From positions 7,006,001 through 7,070,000 of the forward strand of contig NZ_JAUSWW010000001.1 in assembly GCF_030815415.1 (NCBI RefSeq): DNA of 64,000 nucleotides. Reading direction: 5' to 3'. Source of the DNA: Streptomyces canus. GTDB lineage: Bacteria > Actinomycetota > Actinomycetes > Streptomycetales > Streptomycetaceae. Positions 48,982-58,883 of the stretch are shown piece after piece; positions within the stretch are counted from its first letter, which is position 1, and each line of letters begins with the position of its first letter. The notes under the pieces are model-generated. The model was given only the letters and a program-made list of their open reading frames with translations, did not search any database and had not been told where the DNA came from. Made by a program: the position numbers and the translations under genes.

Positions 48982-49779
48982 ATGGAGCACATCGCATTCC
49001 TCGGCCTGGGACACATGGGCGCCCCCATGGCCCGCCGACTCCTCGCCACGGGCCACCCGTTGACCGTCTGGAACCGCACCGCCGAGAAGGCCGGACCGCT
49101 CGTCGCCGCGGGCGCCGGACTCGCCGCCTCCCCGGCCGACGCGGTCCGGGACGCCGACGTCGTCATCACCATGCTCGCCGGCCCGGACGCGCTGGAGGGG
49201 GTGGCAGGGGCGGCCGCGGCAGCCCTGCGGCCGGGCGTCCACTGGATCGAGATGTCGACCGTCGGACCGGATGCCGTACACCGCCTCGCGGCCCGGCTGT
49301 CCGAAGGTGTCACCCTCGTCGACGCGCCCGTCATCGGCAGCACCGACAAGGCGGCTTCGGGCGCCCTCGGCATTCTCGCCGGCGGTGACACGGCCGGCGT
49401 CGAGCACGTGCTCGCTCACCTCGGCAACGTCACCCGCACGGGACCCCTCGGCTCCGGCGCCGCCCTCAAGCTCGTCCTCAACTCGGCCGTCATCAGCGGG
49501 ATCGCGGTGGTCGCCGAAGCCCTGCGGCTCGCCGACGCCCTCGGCCTGGACGGCGGCACGGCCCGCACCGCCCTCGCGAGCGGGCCCCTCGCCGGAGTCG
49601 TCGCCCGCGCCCACGCCGAGGGCGTGCACTTCGACGCCACGCTCGCGCTGAAGGACCTCGACCTGGCCACGAAGACGGCACGACTGCCCGTCATCGAGGC
49701 CGCCTCGGAGCACTACCGCCGGGTCGCCGAACCCGGCGAGGACATCTCCCGGGCCGCGGCCCGCATCCGCACCGCCTGA
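48982..49779 (+). CDS. 3-hydroxyisobutyrate dehydrogenase-like NAD(P) oxidoreductase
   Basis: This 265-residue protein starts at ATG 48982. The N-terminal Rossmann motif is FLGLGHMGAPMA. DAPVIGSTDKAASGALGILAGG carries the conserved DAPVxG substrate site, and the family lysine is in LGSGAALKLVLNSAV. These enzymes oxidise short beta-hydroxy acids or reduce the matching semialdehydes. It pairs with the RidA-type gene 20 bases downstream and the divergent LysR regulator. Confidence 0.93.
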   Translation: MEHIAFLGLGHMGAPMARRLLATGHPLTVWNRTAEKAGPLVAAGAGLAASPADAVRDADVVITMLAGPDALEGVAGAAAAALRPGVHWIEMSTVGPDAVHRLAARLSEGVTLVDAPVIGSTDKAASGALGILAGGDTAGVEHVLAHLGNVTRTGPLGSGAALKLVLNSAVISGIAVVAEALRLADALGLDGGTARTALASGPLAGVVARAHAEGVHFDATLALKDLDLATKTARLPVIEAASEHYRRVAEPGEDISRAAARIRTA

Positions 49780-49799
49780 CCTCGCAGACAAGGGAATCC

Positions 49800-50219
49800 A
49801 TGAAGGTCACCCTCGACAACCCCGCCTCCGCACCCCAGCCCCTGAGCCCCTACTACTCCCAGGTCGCCCGAGTCGAACAGGCCGACGGCAGCGCCCTGTT
49901 GTTCGTCTCCGGACAGATCGCCGAGGGGGAGACCCTCGCCGAGCAGAGCCGAGGCGTCTTCGAGACGATCGACGCCCTGCTGAAGGCCCACGGCGGCACC
50001 CTCGCGGACGTCATCAACATCCGCACCTACCTCACCGACATCGACAGGCTCCAGGAATACGGCGCCGTACGACGGGAGTTCCTCACCGGGACCCCGCCCA
50101 CCAGCATGACCTTCGAGGTACCGAAGCTGTTCCGGCCGCAGGCGCAGATCGAGGTGGAGGTGGTCGCCGCGGTCAGGCCGGGTTCTCAGGGGTCTCGGGG
50201 TTCTCGCCCAGCAGGCTGA
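49800..50219 (+). CDS. RidA/YjgF-family protein
   Basis: This 139-residue protein starts at ATG 49800, after AAGGGAA. Family features are LFVSGQIAEGETLAEQSRGV, VINIRTYLTDIDRL and a C-terminal segment with EVEVVAAVR. The usual catalytic arginine lies in INIRTYL. RidA proteins hydrolyse reactive enamines or imines formed by PLP enzymes. Its 3' end overlaps the convergent TetR gene by 47 bases. Confidence 0.92.
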   Translation: MKVTLDNPASAPQPLSPYYSQVARVEQADGSALLFVSGQIAEGETLAEQSRGVFETIDALLKAHGGTLADVINIRTYLTDIDRLQEYGAVRREFLTGTPPTSMTFEVPKLFRPQAQIEVEVVAAVRPGSQGSRGSRPAG

Positions 50220-50772
50220 GGAAGTCCCGGAACGCCCCCGGCATGTCCACCGACTCGGGGTCGAGGAGCCACTGGTACTGGAGCCCGTCCATGACCGCCA
50301 CCAGCAGCGGCGCCGTCCGCTCGGGCGTCAGCCCGTTCGGCAGCCGGTCCCCGTACTCGGCACGCAGCACCGCCGCCATGGACTCGCGCACCCGCGCATA
50401 GCGCTCGGTGAAGTACGCGCGCGCCGGATGCCCGTCCGTCACGCTCTCGCCGAGCAGCGCCGAGAAGGTCTGGATGATGCCGGGCCGCATCGCGTTGTAC
50501 TCGACGAGCGAGGCGAGCAGGTCGATCCGCCACTGGGTGTCCGGCACCGCGTCCCACTGGTCCCGCTCCTTGAGCACGGCGACCAGCAGTGCTTCCTTCG
50601 TGGGGAAGTGGTGCAGCAGCCCCTGCTGGGTGAGCCCGACACGCTCCGCGACGGCGGCGAGGCTCGCCCCGCGGTAGCCGCGCTCGGCGATCACCTCCAG
50701 GGCCGCCCGGACGATCTCCGCGCGCCGTTCCTCACTCCTGACCCTGGCGTTCATGGGGTCACCGTACGGCAT
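50173..50772 (-). CDS. TetR-family transcriptional regulator
   Basis: The product is 199 residues from M1, or 193 from ATG 50754 (MNARVRSEERR), which has a better upstream GGTGA. The helix-turn-helix is ALEVIAERGYRGASLAAVAE, RVGLTQQGLLHHFPTKEALL. It is divergent from the GH3 beta-glucosidase gene, so control of that gene is plausible. The gap contains an AT-rich patch (GTCAAATATAAC) that may hold the promoter. Confidence 0.93.
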   Translation of the reverse strand: MPYGDPMNARVRSEERRAEIVRAALEVIAERGYRGASLAAVAERVGLTQQGLLHHFPTKEALLVAVLKERDQWDAVPDTQWRIDLLASLVEYNAMRPGIIQTFSALLGESVTDGHPARAYFTERYARVRESMAAVLRAEYGDRLPNGLTPERTAPLLVAVMDGLQYQWLLDPESVDMPGAFRDFLSLLGENPETPENPA

Positions 50773-50874
50773 GACCGTATGTCAAATATAACGGCCAGAT
50801 AACGAAACCTACCGGTCTACAGGTGTCGGGTGCACGATGGGGGAACGGCACGGACCCGAGACCAGGAGGACCCC

Positions 50875-53343
50875 ATGGCGGGCACCCAATCCACCACTCC
50901 CGCGGACCAGGCACGCGAGGCTGCCGTGGAGGCGGCCCTCGGCAAGCTCGACCTGGACGCGAAGGCCCGGCTGCTGGCCGGCCAGGACATGTGGACGCTG
51001 CCCGCGCTGCCCGAGGTCGGCCTCGAGTCCCTCGTCATGTCCGACGGACCGATCGGCGTCCGAGGCGTGCGCTGGACCGCCGACGACCCCTCGATCGCGC
51101 TGCCGTCCCCGACCGCGCTCGGCGCCACCTGGGACCCCGAACTCGCCCGCCGCGCCGGCGCGCTGCTCGCCCAGGAGGCCCGGCGCAAGGGCGTCCACGT
51201 CCTGCTCGCCCCCACCGTCAACCTGCACCGCTCCCCGCTCGGCGGCCGCCACTTCGAGGCCTACAGCGAGGACCCGTACCTCACCGGACTCATCGGCGCG
51301 GGCTATGTGAACGGCGTCCAGTCCGGCGGAGTCGGCACCACCGTCAAGCACTTCGTCGCCAACGACGCCGAGACCGACCGCTTCACGGTCAACAACGTCG
51401 TCTCCGAGCGCGCCCTGCGCGAGCTCTACCTGCGGCCCTTCGAGCTCATCGTCGAGAACGCCCGCCCGTGGGGCATCATGACCGCGTACAACCAGGTCAA
51501 CGGCGTGACGATGACCGAGCACCACCACCTCGTGAACGAGATCGCGCGCGGCGAGTGGGGCTTCGACGGCTACAACGTCTCCGACTGGATGGCCGCCCGC
51601 TCGACGAAGGGCGCCATCGAGGGCGGCCTCGACGTCGCCATGCCGGGCCCCCGGACCGTGTACGGCGAGGCCCTCGCCCAGGCCGTCCGCGACGGCGAGG
51701 TCGAGGAGGCCAAGGTCGACGAGGCGGTACGCAACGTCCTGCGGCTCGCCGCCCGTGTGGGCATCCTGGAGAACGCCGAGCCGGTCGTCACCGAGCTCCC
51801 GGACGCGATCGACGGCGAGGCGCTGGCCCGCGAGATCGCCCGCCGCGCCTTCGTCCTGGTCCGCAACGAGGTACGCGACGGGAACAGCGCGCTGCCGCTG
51901 AAGCAGGGCACCGTGGCGCTGATCGGCGCCGCCGCCCGCGACGCCCGCGTCCTCGGCGGCGGCTCCGCCACCGTCTTCCCGCCCCGGATCGTCTCCCCGC
52001 TCGACGGCCTCACCGCCGCCCTCCCCGAGGGCACCCTCACCTACGCCGTCGGCGCCGACCCCAACACCGAACTCGCGGTCGCCGACAAGGGGTTCACCCT
52101 GCGCGCCGTCTGCCGCGACACCGACGGCAACGTCATCGGCACCGGCAACGCCCCGGGCGGCCAGATCCAGTGGATGGGCAACGACCTCCCCGAGGGCGTC
52201 ACCCACGACACCCTCCACACCATCGAGCTGACCGGCACCTTCACCCCGCGCGAGAGCGGCACCCACACCTTCGGCATCAAGGGCGTCGGCGCCTTCACCC
52301 TCACCGTCGACGGCACGACGTACTACGACGACCTCCAGCTCCCCGCCGACACCAGCGACCCCTTCGAGGCCTTCTTCGGCTCCCCGGTGCCGCACGGCGA
52401 GGTCGAACTGACCGCGGGCGAGCCGGTCGAGGTCTCCCTCACCTATGTCTTCCAGCTGCCCGAGGGCATCCCGTTCATGGTCATCGCCTTCGCCCTCGCC
52501 CACCAGGAGCCGCGGCGCGACGCCGACGAGCTGATCGCCGAGGCCGTCGAGGCCGCCCGGAACGCCGACACCGCCGTCGTCGTGGTCGCCACCACCGACC
52601 GCGTCGAGTCCGAGGGCTTCGACCGCGGGGACCTCGCACTGCCCGGCCGCCAGGACGACCTCGTCCGCGCTGTCGCCGCCGCCAATCCGAACACCGTGGT
52701 CGTCGTCAACTCCGGCTCCCCGGTCGAACTGCCCTGGCGCGACGACGTCGCCGCCGTACTCCTGAGCTGGTTCCCCGGCCAGGAGGGCGGAGCCGCCCTC
52801 GCCGACGTCCTCACCGGAGCCCACGAGCCCGGCGGCCGCCTGCCCACCACCTGGGGCTCCCTGGACGCCGCCCCGGTCACCCGGGTGATCCCCGCCGACG
52901 GCGAACTCCCGTACACCGAGGACGTGTTCATCGGCTACCGCGCCTGGGCGAAGGAGGGCCGCACCCCCTCGTACCCCTTCGGCCACGGCCTCGGCTACAC
53001 CGACTGGACGTATGAGTCCGTCCAGGTCGAGGGCACCACGGTCCGCGTCCGCCTCCGCAACTCCGGCGAGCGCACCGGCCGCGAGGTCGTCCAGGTCTAC
53101 CTCGCCCCCGCCGACGCTCCCGGCCTCGACCGCCCCGAGCGCCTGCTGGCCGGCTTCGCCGGTGTCGAGGCCGCGCCCGGCGAGAGCGCGGAGGGCACCG
53201 TCGAGATCCCGCGCCGCGCCTTCGAGACATGGACCGGGGGAGAGGGCGCGGAGGGCTCATGGTCGTTTGTGAAGGGTTCGTACGAGATCCAGATCGGCCG
53301 CTCGATCACGGACCGTCGCCTCACCGCCACGATTAACGTCTGA
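50875..53343 (+). CDS. GH3 beta-glucosidase with inserted PA14 domain
   Basis: This 822-residue protein starts at ATG 50875, after AGGAGGA; it has no signal peptide. The GH3 barrel shows LVMSDGPIGVRG, KHFVANDAETDR and the nucleophile Asp237 in GYNVSDWMA. A PA14 domain (about residues 390-520; GTFTPRESGTHTFGIKGVGA) is inserted in the second domain, and an Fn3-like domain ends the protein. It would cleave terminal beta-linked glucose, or related sugars, inside the cell. The divergent TetR gene may control it. Confidence 0.95.
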   Translation: MAGTQSTTPADQAREAAVEAALGKLDLDAKARLLAGQDMWTLPALPEVGLESLVMSDGPIGVRGVRWTADDPSIALPSPTALGATWDPELARRAGALLAQEARRKGVHVLLAPTVNLHRSPLGGRHFEAYSEDPYLTGLIGAGYVNGVQSGGVGTTVKHFVANDAETDRFTVNNVVSERALRELYLRPFELIVENARPWGIMTAYNQVNGVTMTEHHHLVNEIARGEWGFDGYNVSDWMAARSTKGAIEGGLDVAMPGPRTVYGEALAQAVRDGEVEEAKVDEAVRNVLRLAARVGILENAEPVVTELPDAIDGEALAREIARRAFVLVRNEVRDGNSALPLKQGTVALIGAAARDARVLGGGSATVFPPRIVSPLDGLTAALPEGTLTYAVGADPNTELAVADKGFTLRAVCRDTDGNVIGTGNAPGGQIQWMGNDLPEGVTHDTLHTIELTGTFTPRESGTHTFGIKGVGAFTLTVDGTTYYDDLQLPADTSDPFEAFFGSPVPHGEVELTAGEPVEVSLTYVFQLPEGIPFMVIAFALAHQEPRRDADELIAEAVEAARNADTAVVVVATTDRVESEGFDRGDLALPGRQDDLVRAVAAANPNTVVVVNSGSPVELPWRDDVAAVLLSWFPGQEGGAALADVLTGAHEPGGRLPTTWGSLDAAPVTRVIPADGELPYTEDVFIGYRAWAKEGRTPSYPFGHGLGYTDWTYESVQVEGTTVRVRLRNSGERTGREVVQVYLAPADAPGLDRPERLLAGFAGVEAAPGESAEGTVEIPRRAFETWTGGEGAEGSWSFVKGSYEIQIGRSITDRRLTATINV

Positions 53344-53433
53344 TCCGGGAGCAGGACTCCCCATGAGCAGCCCCGGTCCGGGACCTGACACCCGGGCCGG
53401 GGCTTGTGGTTCTCCGGAACCCTCGGCGGGGCC

Positions 53434-54405
53434 TCAGCGCGTGGAGAACGCGTACACCGTCTCCGACCGGAACACCTCGCCCGGTCGCAGCACCGTGCTC
53501 GGGAACTCCGGCCGGTTCGGGGAGTCCGGGAAGTGCTGGGTCTCCAGCGCGACACCCTCGCAGGGCACGAAGGGCTCCTCCAGGTGGTCCGCGGTGTACA
53601 GCTGCAGGCCCGGTTCGGTCGTGGACACCGTCAGCACCCGCCCGGTGGAGGGGTCGTGCAGCTCGGCGACCTCGGCCGGCGACCGCGTCAGACCCTTGTC
53701 GAGGACGAAGTTGTGGTCGTACCCCGAGCCCACCTTCCGGCTCTCCCGGAAATCGAAGCGCCCGCCGGTCACGTCCTGAAGCACCCCGGTCGGGATCCGG
53801 TCCGCGTCGACCGGCGTGAACCGGGAGGCCGCGATCCGCAGTTCATGGCCGCACGCGTCACCGGAGCCGGCCAGGTTGAAGTAGCTGTGGTTCGTCAGGG
53901 CGAGAACCGTCGGCGCGTCCGTCACCGCCTCGTACGCGATCCGCAGCGCACCCTCCGCGTCCAGCGTGTACGTCGCCGAGACCTCCAGCCGGCCCGGGAA
54001 GCCTTCCTCGCCGTGCGGACTGACCCGGGAGAGCCGGATGCCGTGCTCGACGGGCGCCACGTCCCACACCCGCTTGTCGAAGCCGCGCTCGCCGCCGTGC
54101 AGGCAGTTCGGCGCGTTGTTGGGCGCCAGCGCGTACGTCACACCGTCCAGCGGGAAGCGGCCGCCGGCGATCCGGTTCGCGTACCGGCCGATCAGCGCAC
54201 CGAAGTAGGGCCCGGTGTGCGTGAGATATCCGTCCAGCTCCGCGAACCCCAGCACCACGTTCCCGGTGCTTCCGTCCCGGTCCGGGACCTCGGCGGACTG
54301 CACGATCCCGCCGTACGACAGCACCCTGACCCGCACGCCGGCCCGCTCCAGCGTCCAGCGGTGGACCGGGGTGCCGTCGGAAAGTGTGCCGAAGAGTTCA
54401 TTCAT
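53434..54405 (-). CDS. galM: Aldose 1-epimerase (second copy)
   Basis: The product is 323 residues from ATG 54405 (MNELFGTLSDG). Landmarks are SYGGIVQSAEVPDRDG, IGRYANRIAGGRF, NCLHGGERGFDKRVW, LTNHSYFNLAG and LETQHFPDSPNRPEFPS. It resembles the copy at 20725-21771 throughout. It interconverts sugar anomers. It converges with the GH3 gene and lies 15 bases downstream of the SGNH gene's stop-to-start order on the same strand. Confidence 0.94.
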   Translation of the reverse strand: MNELFGTLSDGTPVHRWTLERAGVRVRVLSYGGIVQSAEVPDRDGSTGNVVLGFAELDGYLTHTGPYFGALIGRYANRIAGGRFPLDGVTYALAPNNAPNCLHGGERGFDKRVWDVAPVEHGIRLSRVSPHGEEGFPGRLEVSATYTLDAEGALRIAYEAVTDAPTVLALTNHSYFNLAGSGDACGHELRIAASRFTPVDADRIPTGVLQDVTGGRFDFRESRKVGSGYDHNFVLDKGLTRSPAEVAELHDPSTGRVLTVSTTEPGLQLYTADHLEEPFVPCEGVALETQHFPDSPNRPEFPSTVLRPGEVFRSETVYAFSTR

Positions 54406-54420
54406 GTTCAAAACTCTAGG

Positions 54421-55329
54421 TCACGCCTTCTCCGCCGTGACCTCCCGGTAGGCGATCTCGGCCAGCCTGGCCTGCCCGTTCACACTCGGGTGGAACCAGT
54501 CGATATGGCTCAGCTGCTCCGTGCCGAACCGGAACTCGTACACCGCGCCCCCGTCGAAACGGCACCGCTCGTCCTTGGCGCAGACCTCCTCCAGGACCTT
54601 GTTGTACGCCTCCACCCGGTCCTGCACGGTGTCGCGCCGCTCGGCCGCCGCCGTGTCCACGGCATCCGCGTCGCCCAGCATCGACGGGCATATCCCGAGC
54701 TTCCACACCTGCTTGCCCATCGGGTTGGTGCGCCCCTCGGACCACAGCCGCTTCAGGTTCGGCACGCTCGCCACGTACACCTGCGCCTTCGGCGCCGCGT
54801 CGCGCAGGGTGCTCATCGCGTCCTCGAACTGTGCCCGGAAGTCGGCCACGGACGTCATCAGCGAGGTGGAGTCCCGGCACGCGTCATTGGCCCCCGCCAT
54901 CACCGTCACCAGCCCGGGCTTCTTCGCCGCGGCCTGCGCCATCTGCCCGGCCAGATCGCTCATCCGCGCCCCGCTGACCGCGTAGTTCCAGCTGTGGGAG
55001 GCCGCCTTCGCCGACCCCAGCAGCCGTACGGCCAGACTGTCGACCTCGGCACGGCTGCCCGTCGCCCAGGAGGCCTCCGGGCAGTCCTGGAGGAGCGAAC
55101 AGGCGTCGAAGCCGCGGGTGATGGAGTCGCCCACGGCGGCGAGGGAGGACGGGCTGGAGTCCCAGGCGGGCGTCGTCGCACTGGGGGAGGGCTTCGCTCT
55201 CTGCGCCTCGGTGCCGGAGCCGGACGGCGCCGACTCGTTGCCGCCGACGGCGTCACAGCCGGCGGCGCCCAGGACGGCCGCCGTCACGACGGCGAGAACG
55301 GCACGCGAGTGGTGCCTGCGCTTCCGCAT
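54421..55329 (-). CDS. SGNH/GDSL hydrolase lipoprotein
   Basis: The product is 302 residues from ATG 55329. A lipobox (LGAAGC) follows the signal. SGNH blocks are AAVGDSITRGFD (nucleophile Ser), AVSGARMSDL (Gly), VMAGANDACRD (Asn) and HIDWFHPSVNGQ (Asp and His). Six or more cysteines outside the signal suggest disulfides. It should be an esterase or lipase-like enzyme anchored on the outer face of the membrane. Confidence 0.92.
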   Translation of the reverse strand: MRKRRHHSRAVLAVVTAAVLGAAGCDAVGGNESAPSGSGTEAQRAKPSPSATTPAWDSSPSSLAAVGDSITRGFDACSLLQDCPEASWATGSRAEVDSLAVRLLGSAKAASHSWNYAVSGARMSDLAGQMAQAAAKKPGLVTVMAGANDACRDSTSLMTSVADFRAQFEDAMSTLRDAAPKAQVYVASVPNLKRLWSEGRTNPMGKQVWKLGICPSMLGDADAVDTAAAERRDTVQDRVEAYNKVLEEVCAKDERCRFDGGAVYEFRFGTEQLSHIDWFHPSVNGQARLAEIAYREVTAEKA

Positions 55330-55607
55330 CCCCTGGTGATCCCCTCGGTCGACATGCAATCCCTTGCGAACTTCGTCCCCCTCCATACCAACGCACGGGA
55401 GTTCCCGACCTTCACCAGCCGTCGCCGTGCAACGGCTCACACCCCTACTAGCGTCCTGCTGGGTGAATGGCGGGCGTTTCGGGGCACCTGGACCGACGGT
55501 ACGTCACACTCCTTGCGCCGCCGCACGGTAGCCTCGCCATCAACGTGGCTGCCGCCACCACCGTTCCGCCCATTCGCACAATGGTCCCGCTCTGCCCGGA
55601 GGTCCCG

Positions 55608-56102
55608 GTGACGACACGTGGAGTTCTGTACGTGCACTCCGCGCCGCGCGCGCTGTGCCCGCACGTCGAGTGGGCCGTCGCCGGGGTGCTCGGCACGCGC
55701 GTCAACCTCGACTGGATCCGGCAGCCGGCGGCCCCTGGCACCTGGCGCTCGGAGTTCTCCTGGAAGGGCGAGGCGGGCACGGCGTCGAAGCTGGCGTCGG
55801 CCCTGCGCGGCTGGCAGCTGTTGCGCTTCGAGGTGACGGCCGAGCCCTGCCCCACCGCCGAGGGCGAGCGTTACAGCTGCACCCCCGACCTCGGCATCTA
55901 CCACGCGGTGACGGGCATCCACGGCGACATCCTGATCCCCGAGGACCGCCTGAGAGCGGCACTGGCCCGCTCACAGGGCGGCGAGACCAACCTGGAAGCA
56001 GAGATCGCCAAGCTCCTGGGCAAGCCGTGGGACGACGAGTTGGAGCCCTTCAGATACGCGGGAGAGGGCGCCCCGGTCCGCTGGCTGCACCAGGTCGTCT
56101 AG
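55608..56102 (+). CDS. DUF3145 protein
   Basis: This 164-residue protein starts at GTG 55608, after GGAGG. It matches DUF3145 along its length (TRGVLYVHSAPRALCPHVEW, LDWIRQPAAPGTWRSEFSWK, GDILIPEDRLRAAL, DDELEPFRYAGEG). The family is largely confined to actinomycetes and sits next to the fab operon in Streptomyces. Its function is not established; the position suggests a link to lipid metabolism. Confidence 0.92.
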   Translation: MTTRGVLYVHSAPRALCPHVEWAVAGVLGTRVNLDWIRQPAAPGTWRSEFSWKGEAGTASKLASALRGWQLLRFEVTAEPCPTAEGERYSCTPDLGIYHAVTGIHGDILIPEDRLRAALARSQGGETNLEAEIAKLLGKPWDDELEPFRYAGEGAPVRWLHQVV

Positions 56103-56117
56103 GAATCCGGACATGCC

Positions 56118-56149
56118 GAAGGGCCCCCACCGACCGGTGGGGGCCCTTC
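56118..56149. terminator. Bidirectional terminator between DUF3145 and fabF
   Basis: GAAGGGCCCCCACC and GGTGGGGGCCCTTC form a perfect 14-base stem with a 4-base loop, between two convergent stops. It is the strongest terminator seen in the window. Confidence 0.92.
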
Positions 56150-56168
56150 AGTTGCGTACGGAGGTCTC

Positions 56169-57440
56169 TCAGACCGTACGGAACGCCAGCACCACGTTGT
56201 GGCCGCCGAACCCGAACGAGTCGTTCAGCGCGGCGATACGGCCCTCGACGGGCAGCTTGCGCGCCTCACCGCGGACGATGTCGGCGTTGGCCTCCGCCTC
56301 CGGGTCGAGGTTCTCGACGTTGATGGTCGGCGGGGCGAGACGGTTGTACAGGGCGAGGATCGTCGCCACGGACTCCACACCGCCGGCGCCACCCAGCAGG
56401 TGACCCGTCATGGACTTGGTGGCGGACACCGCGAAGTGGTCGGCCTCGTCGCCGAACACCTTGCGCAGCGCCTTCAGCTCGGCCACGTCACCGGCCGGAG
56501 TCGAGGTGGCGTGCGCGTTGACGTGCACGATCTCCGCCGGGTTCAGGTCGGAGTTGGCGAGCAGGTTCTTGAGGGCCTGGGCGATACCGCGGCCCTCCGG
56601 CTCCGGCTGCACGATGTCGTGGCCGTCGGCGGAGATGCCCTGGCCGACCGCCTCGGCGTACACGCGCGCACCGCGCCGGGCGGCGTGCTCCGCGGACTCC
56701 AGGACGATCACGCCGGCGCCCTCGCCGAGGACGAAGCCGTCACGCGCGGTGTCGTAGGGACGCGAGGCGCCCTGCGGGTCGTCGTTGTTCTTCGACATCG
56801 CCATCATGTTGCCGAACGCGGCGATCGGCAGCGGGTGGATCGCCGCCTCCGTGCCGCCCGCGATGACGACGTCGGCGCGGCCGGTGCGGATCATCTCGAT
56901 GGCGTAGCCGATGGCCTCGGCGCCCGAGGCGCACGCGGAGACCGGGGTGTGCACACCGGCGCGGGCGCCGACGAGGAGACCCACGTTGGCGGACGGGCCG
57001 TTCGGCATGAGCATGGGGACGGTGTGCGGGGAGACGCGGCGGACGCCCTTCTCCTTGAGCACGTCGTACTGGTCGAGCAGCGTGGTGACGCCACCGATGC
57101 CGGAGGCGATGACCGCACCGAGGCGGTCGGCGTCGACGGCAGTGTCCGCACCGGCCTTGCCGGTGAAGCCCGCGTCGGCCCACGCCTCCTGGGCGGCGAC
57201 CAGCGCGAACTGCGCCGACCGGTCCAGGCGCCGGGCCTGCGGCCGCGGGATGACCTCGGTCGGCTCCACGGCGACGGGCGCCGCGATACGGACGGCCTGG
57301 TCGGCCGCCCACTCCTGCTCCAGGGGCTTCACGCCGGACTTGCCGGCGACCAGACCCTCCCAGGTAGAGGCTGCGTCGCCACCCAGCGGTGTGGTTGCGC
57401 CGATACCGGTGACGACCACGGTGCGATTGGTCGGGCTCAC
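56169..57440 (-). CDS. fabF: Beta-ketoacyl-ACP synthase II
   Basis: This 423-residue condensing enzyme has nucleophile Cys170 in PVSACASGAEA and the two catalytic histidines in VNAHATSTPAGD and SMTGHLLGGAG. It adds malonyl-ACP units to growing acyl-ACP chains in fatty acid synthesis. It is the last gene of the fasR-fabD-fabH-acpP-fabF set and lies 77 bases after acpP. Confidence 0.97.
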   Translation of the reverse strand: MSPTNRTVVVTGIGATTPLGGDAASTWEGLVAGKSGVKPLEQEWAADQAVRIAAPVAVEPTEVIPRPQARRLDRSAQFALVAAQEAWADAGFTGKAGADTAVDADRLGAVIASGIGGVTTLLDQYDVLKEKGVRRVSPHTVPMLMPNGPSANVGLLVGARAGVHTPVSACASGAEAIGYAIEMIRTGRADVVIAGGTEAAIHPLPIAAFGNMMAMSKNNDDPQGASRPYDTARDGFVLGEGAGVIVLESAEHAARRGARVYAEAVGQGISADGHDIVQPEPEGRGIAQALKNLLANSDLNPAEIVHVNAHATSTPAGDVAELKALRKVFGDEADHFAVSATKSMTGHLLGGAGGVESVATILALYNRLAPPTINVENLDPEAEANADIVRGEARKLPVEGRIAALNDSFGFGGHNVVLAFRTV

Positions 57441-57517
57441 GGGAAATCTTTCTCCAACGATTACGAGGATTCAGCGGCGCCACCGCCGGGTGGCGGGGCA
57501 ATGGACTGATCCGGGGA

Positions 57518-57766
57518 TCAGCCCTGGTTCTTCAGGATGTAGTCGGTGGCGTCGCCGACCGTCTTGAGGTTCTTGACGTCCTCGTCCGGGATCTTGACGT
57601 CGAAGCGCTCTTCGGCGGCGACGACGACCTCGACCATGGACAGCGAGTCGACGTCCAGGTCGTCGGTGAAGGACTTGTCCAGCTGGACGTCCTCGACCGG
57701 GATGCCGGCGATCTCGTTGACGATGTCGGCGAGACCGGCGACGATCTCTTCCTGAGTGGCGGCCAT
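57518..57766 (-). CDS. acpP: Acyl carrier protein
   Basis: This 82-residue acidic protein carries the phosphopantetheine site Ser41 in DLDVDSLSMVEVV. It holds the growing fatty acyl chain for FabH and FabF. Start, length and position inside the fab operon are all typical. Confidence 0.97.
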   Translation of the reverse strand: MAATQEEIVAGLADIVNEIAGIPVEDVQLDKSFTDDLDVDSLSMVEVVVAAEERFDVKIPDEDVKNLKTVGDATDYILKNQG

Positions 57767-57870
57767 GAGAGGCGCTCCTTCGTTGTTGTCCAGAGGGTTG
57801 GCAGTGCCCGCCGCGGCAGCGGCAGGTAAGTACAGCCGAACCGGATCGTTGCTGATCCGGCACGGAGTGC

Positions 57871-58866
57871 CTAGGGGAGGGTAACGACAGTCGCGGCGTA
57901 GACGAGACCCGCCCCGAAGCCGATGACGAGCGCGGTGTCGCCGCTCTTCGCCTCGCCGGTCGCCAGGAGCCGCTCCATCGCGAGCGGGATCGAGGCGGCC
58001 GAGGTGTTGCCGGTGGTGCGTACGTCACGCGCGACCGTGACGGTCTCCGGCAGCTTGAGTGTCTTCACCATCGAGTCGATGATCCGCTCGTTGGCCTGGT
58101 GCGGAATGAAGACGTCCAGTTCGTCCGCGGTGATACCGGCGACGTCCAGCGCCTCCTTGGCGACCTTCGCCATCTCGAAGACGGCCCAGCGGAACACCGC
58201 CTGGCCCTCCTGCGTGATGGCGGGGAACTTGCCCGTGCTGTCGTACTCGGTCCACGCCACGGTCTGCTTGATCGTGTCGGACTTGTCGCCCTCGGAACCC
58301 CACACCGTCGGGCCGATGGCCGGCTCCTGGGAGGGGCCCACGACGACCGCGCCGGCCCCGTCACCGAACAGGAAGGCCGTGGCCCGGTCCTCCAGGTCGG
58401 TCAGGTCGGAGAGCCGCTCGACGCCGATGACCAGGACGTACTCCGCCGAACCCTCGACGATCATGCCCTTGGCGAGGGTCAGGCCGTAGCCGAAGCCCGC
58501 GCAGCCGGCCGAGATGTCGAAGGCGGCCGCCTTGGCCGTGCCGAGCTTGTGGGCGATCTCGGTGGCGACGGCCGGGGTCTGCTTGAAGTGCGACACGGTC
58601 GAGACGATCACGCCACCGATCTGCTCGGCGGAGATCCCGGCGTCGGCGATCGCCTTGCCGGACGCCTCGATCGACATCGCGGCGACGGTCTCCTCGTCGC
58701 TCGCCCAGTGCCGGGTCTCGATGCCGGAGCGCGAGCGGATCCACTCGTCGGACGAGTCGATCGTCTCGAGGATCACCTCGTTCGGCACGACCCTCGTCGG
58801 CCGGTAGCCACCGACACCGAGGATGCGCGCGTACGGGGCGCCCTTGCTGGGCTTGATCTTCGACAT
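57871..58866 (-). CDS. fabH: Beta-ketoacyl-ACP synthase III
   Basis: This 331-residue protein has the catalytic triad of FabH: Cys122 in ISAGCAGFGYGL, His in FIPHQANERI and Asn in RTTGNTSAASI. It begins fatty acid chains by condensing a short acyl-CoA with malonyl-ACP; Streptomyces enzymes accept branched starters. It is followed 104 bases later by acpP. Confidence 0.97.
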   Translation of the reverse strand: MSKIKPSKGAPYARILGVGGYRPTRVVPNEVILETIDSSDEWIRSRSGIETRHWASDEETVAAMSIEASGKAIADAGISAEQIGGVIVSTVSHFKQTPAVATEIAHKLGTAKAAAFDISAGCAGFGYGLTLAKGMIVEGSAEYVLVIGVERLSDLTDLEDRATAFLFGDGAGAVVVGPSQEPAIGPTVWGSEGDKSDTIKQTVAWTEYDSTGKFPAITQEGQAVFRWAVFEMAKVAKEALDVAGITADELDVFIPHQANERIIDSMVKTLKLPETVTVARDVRTTGNTSAASIPLAMERLLATGEAKSGDTALVIGFGAGLVYAATVVTLP

Positions 58867-58883
58867 TGCTCTCTGGCTCCTTT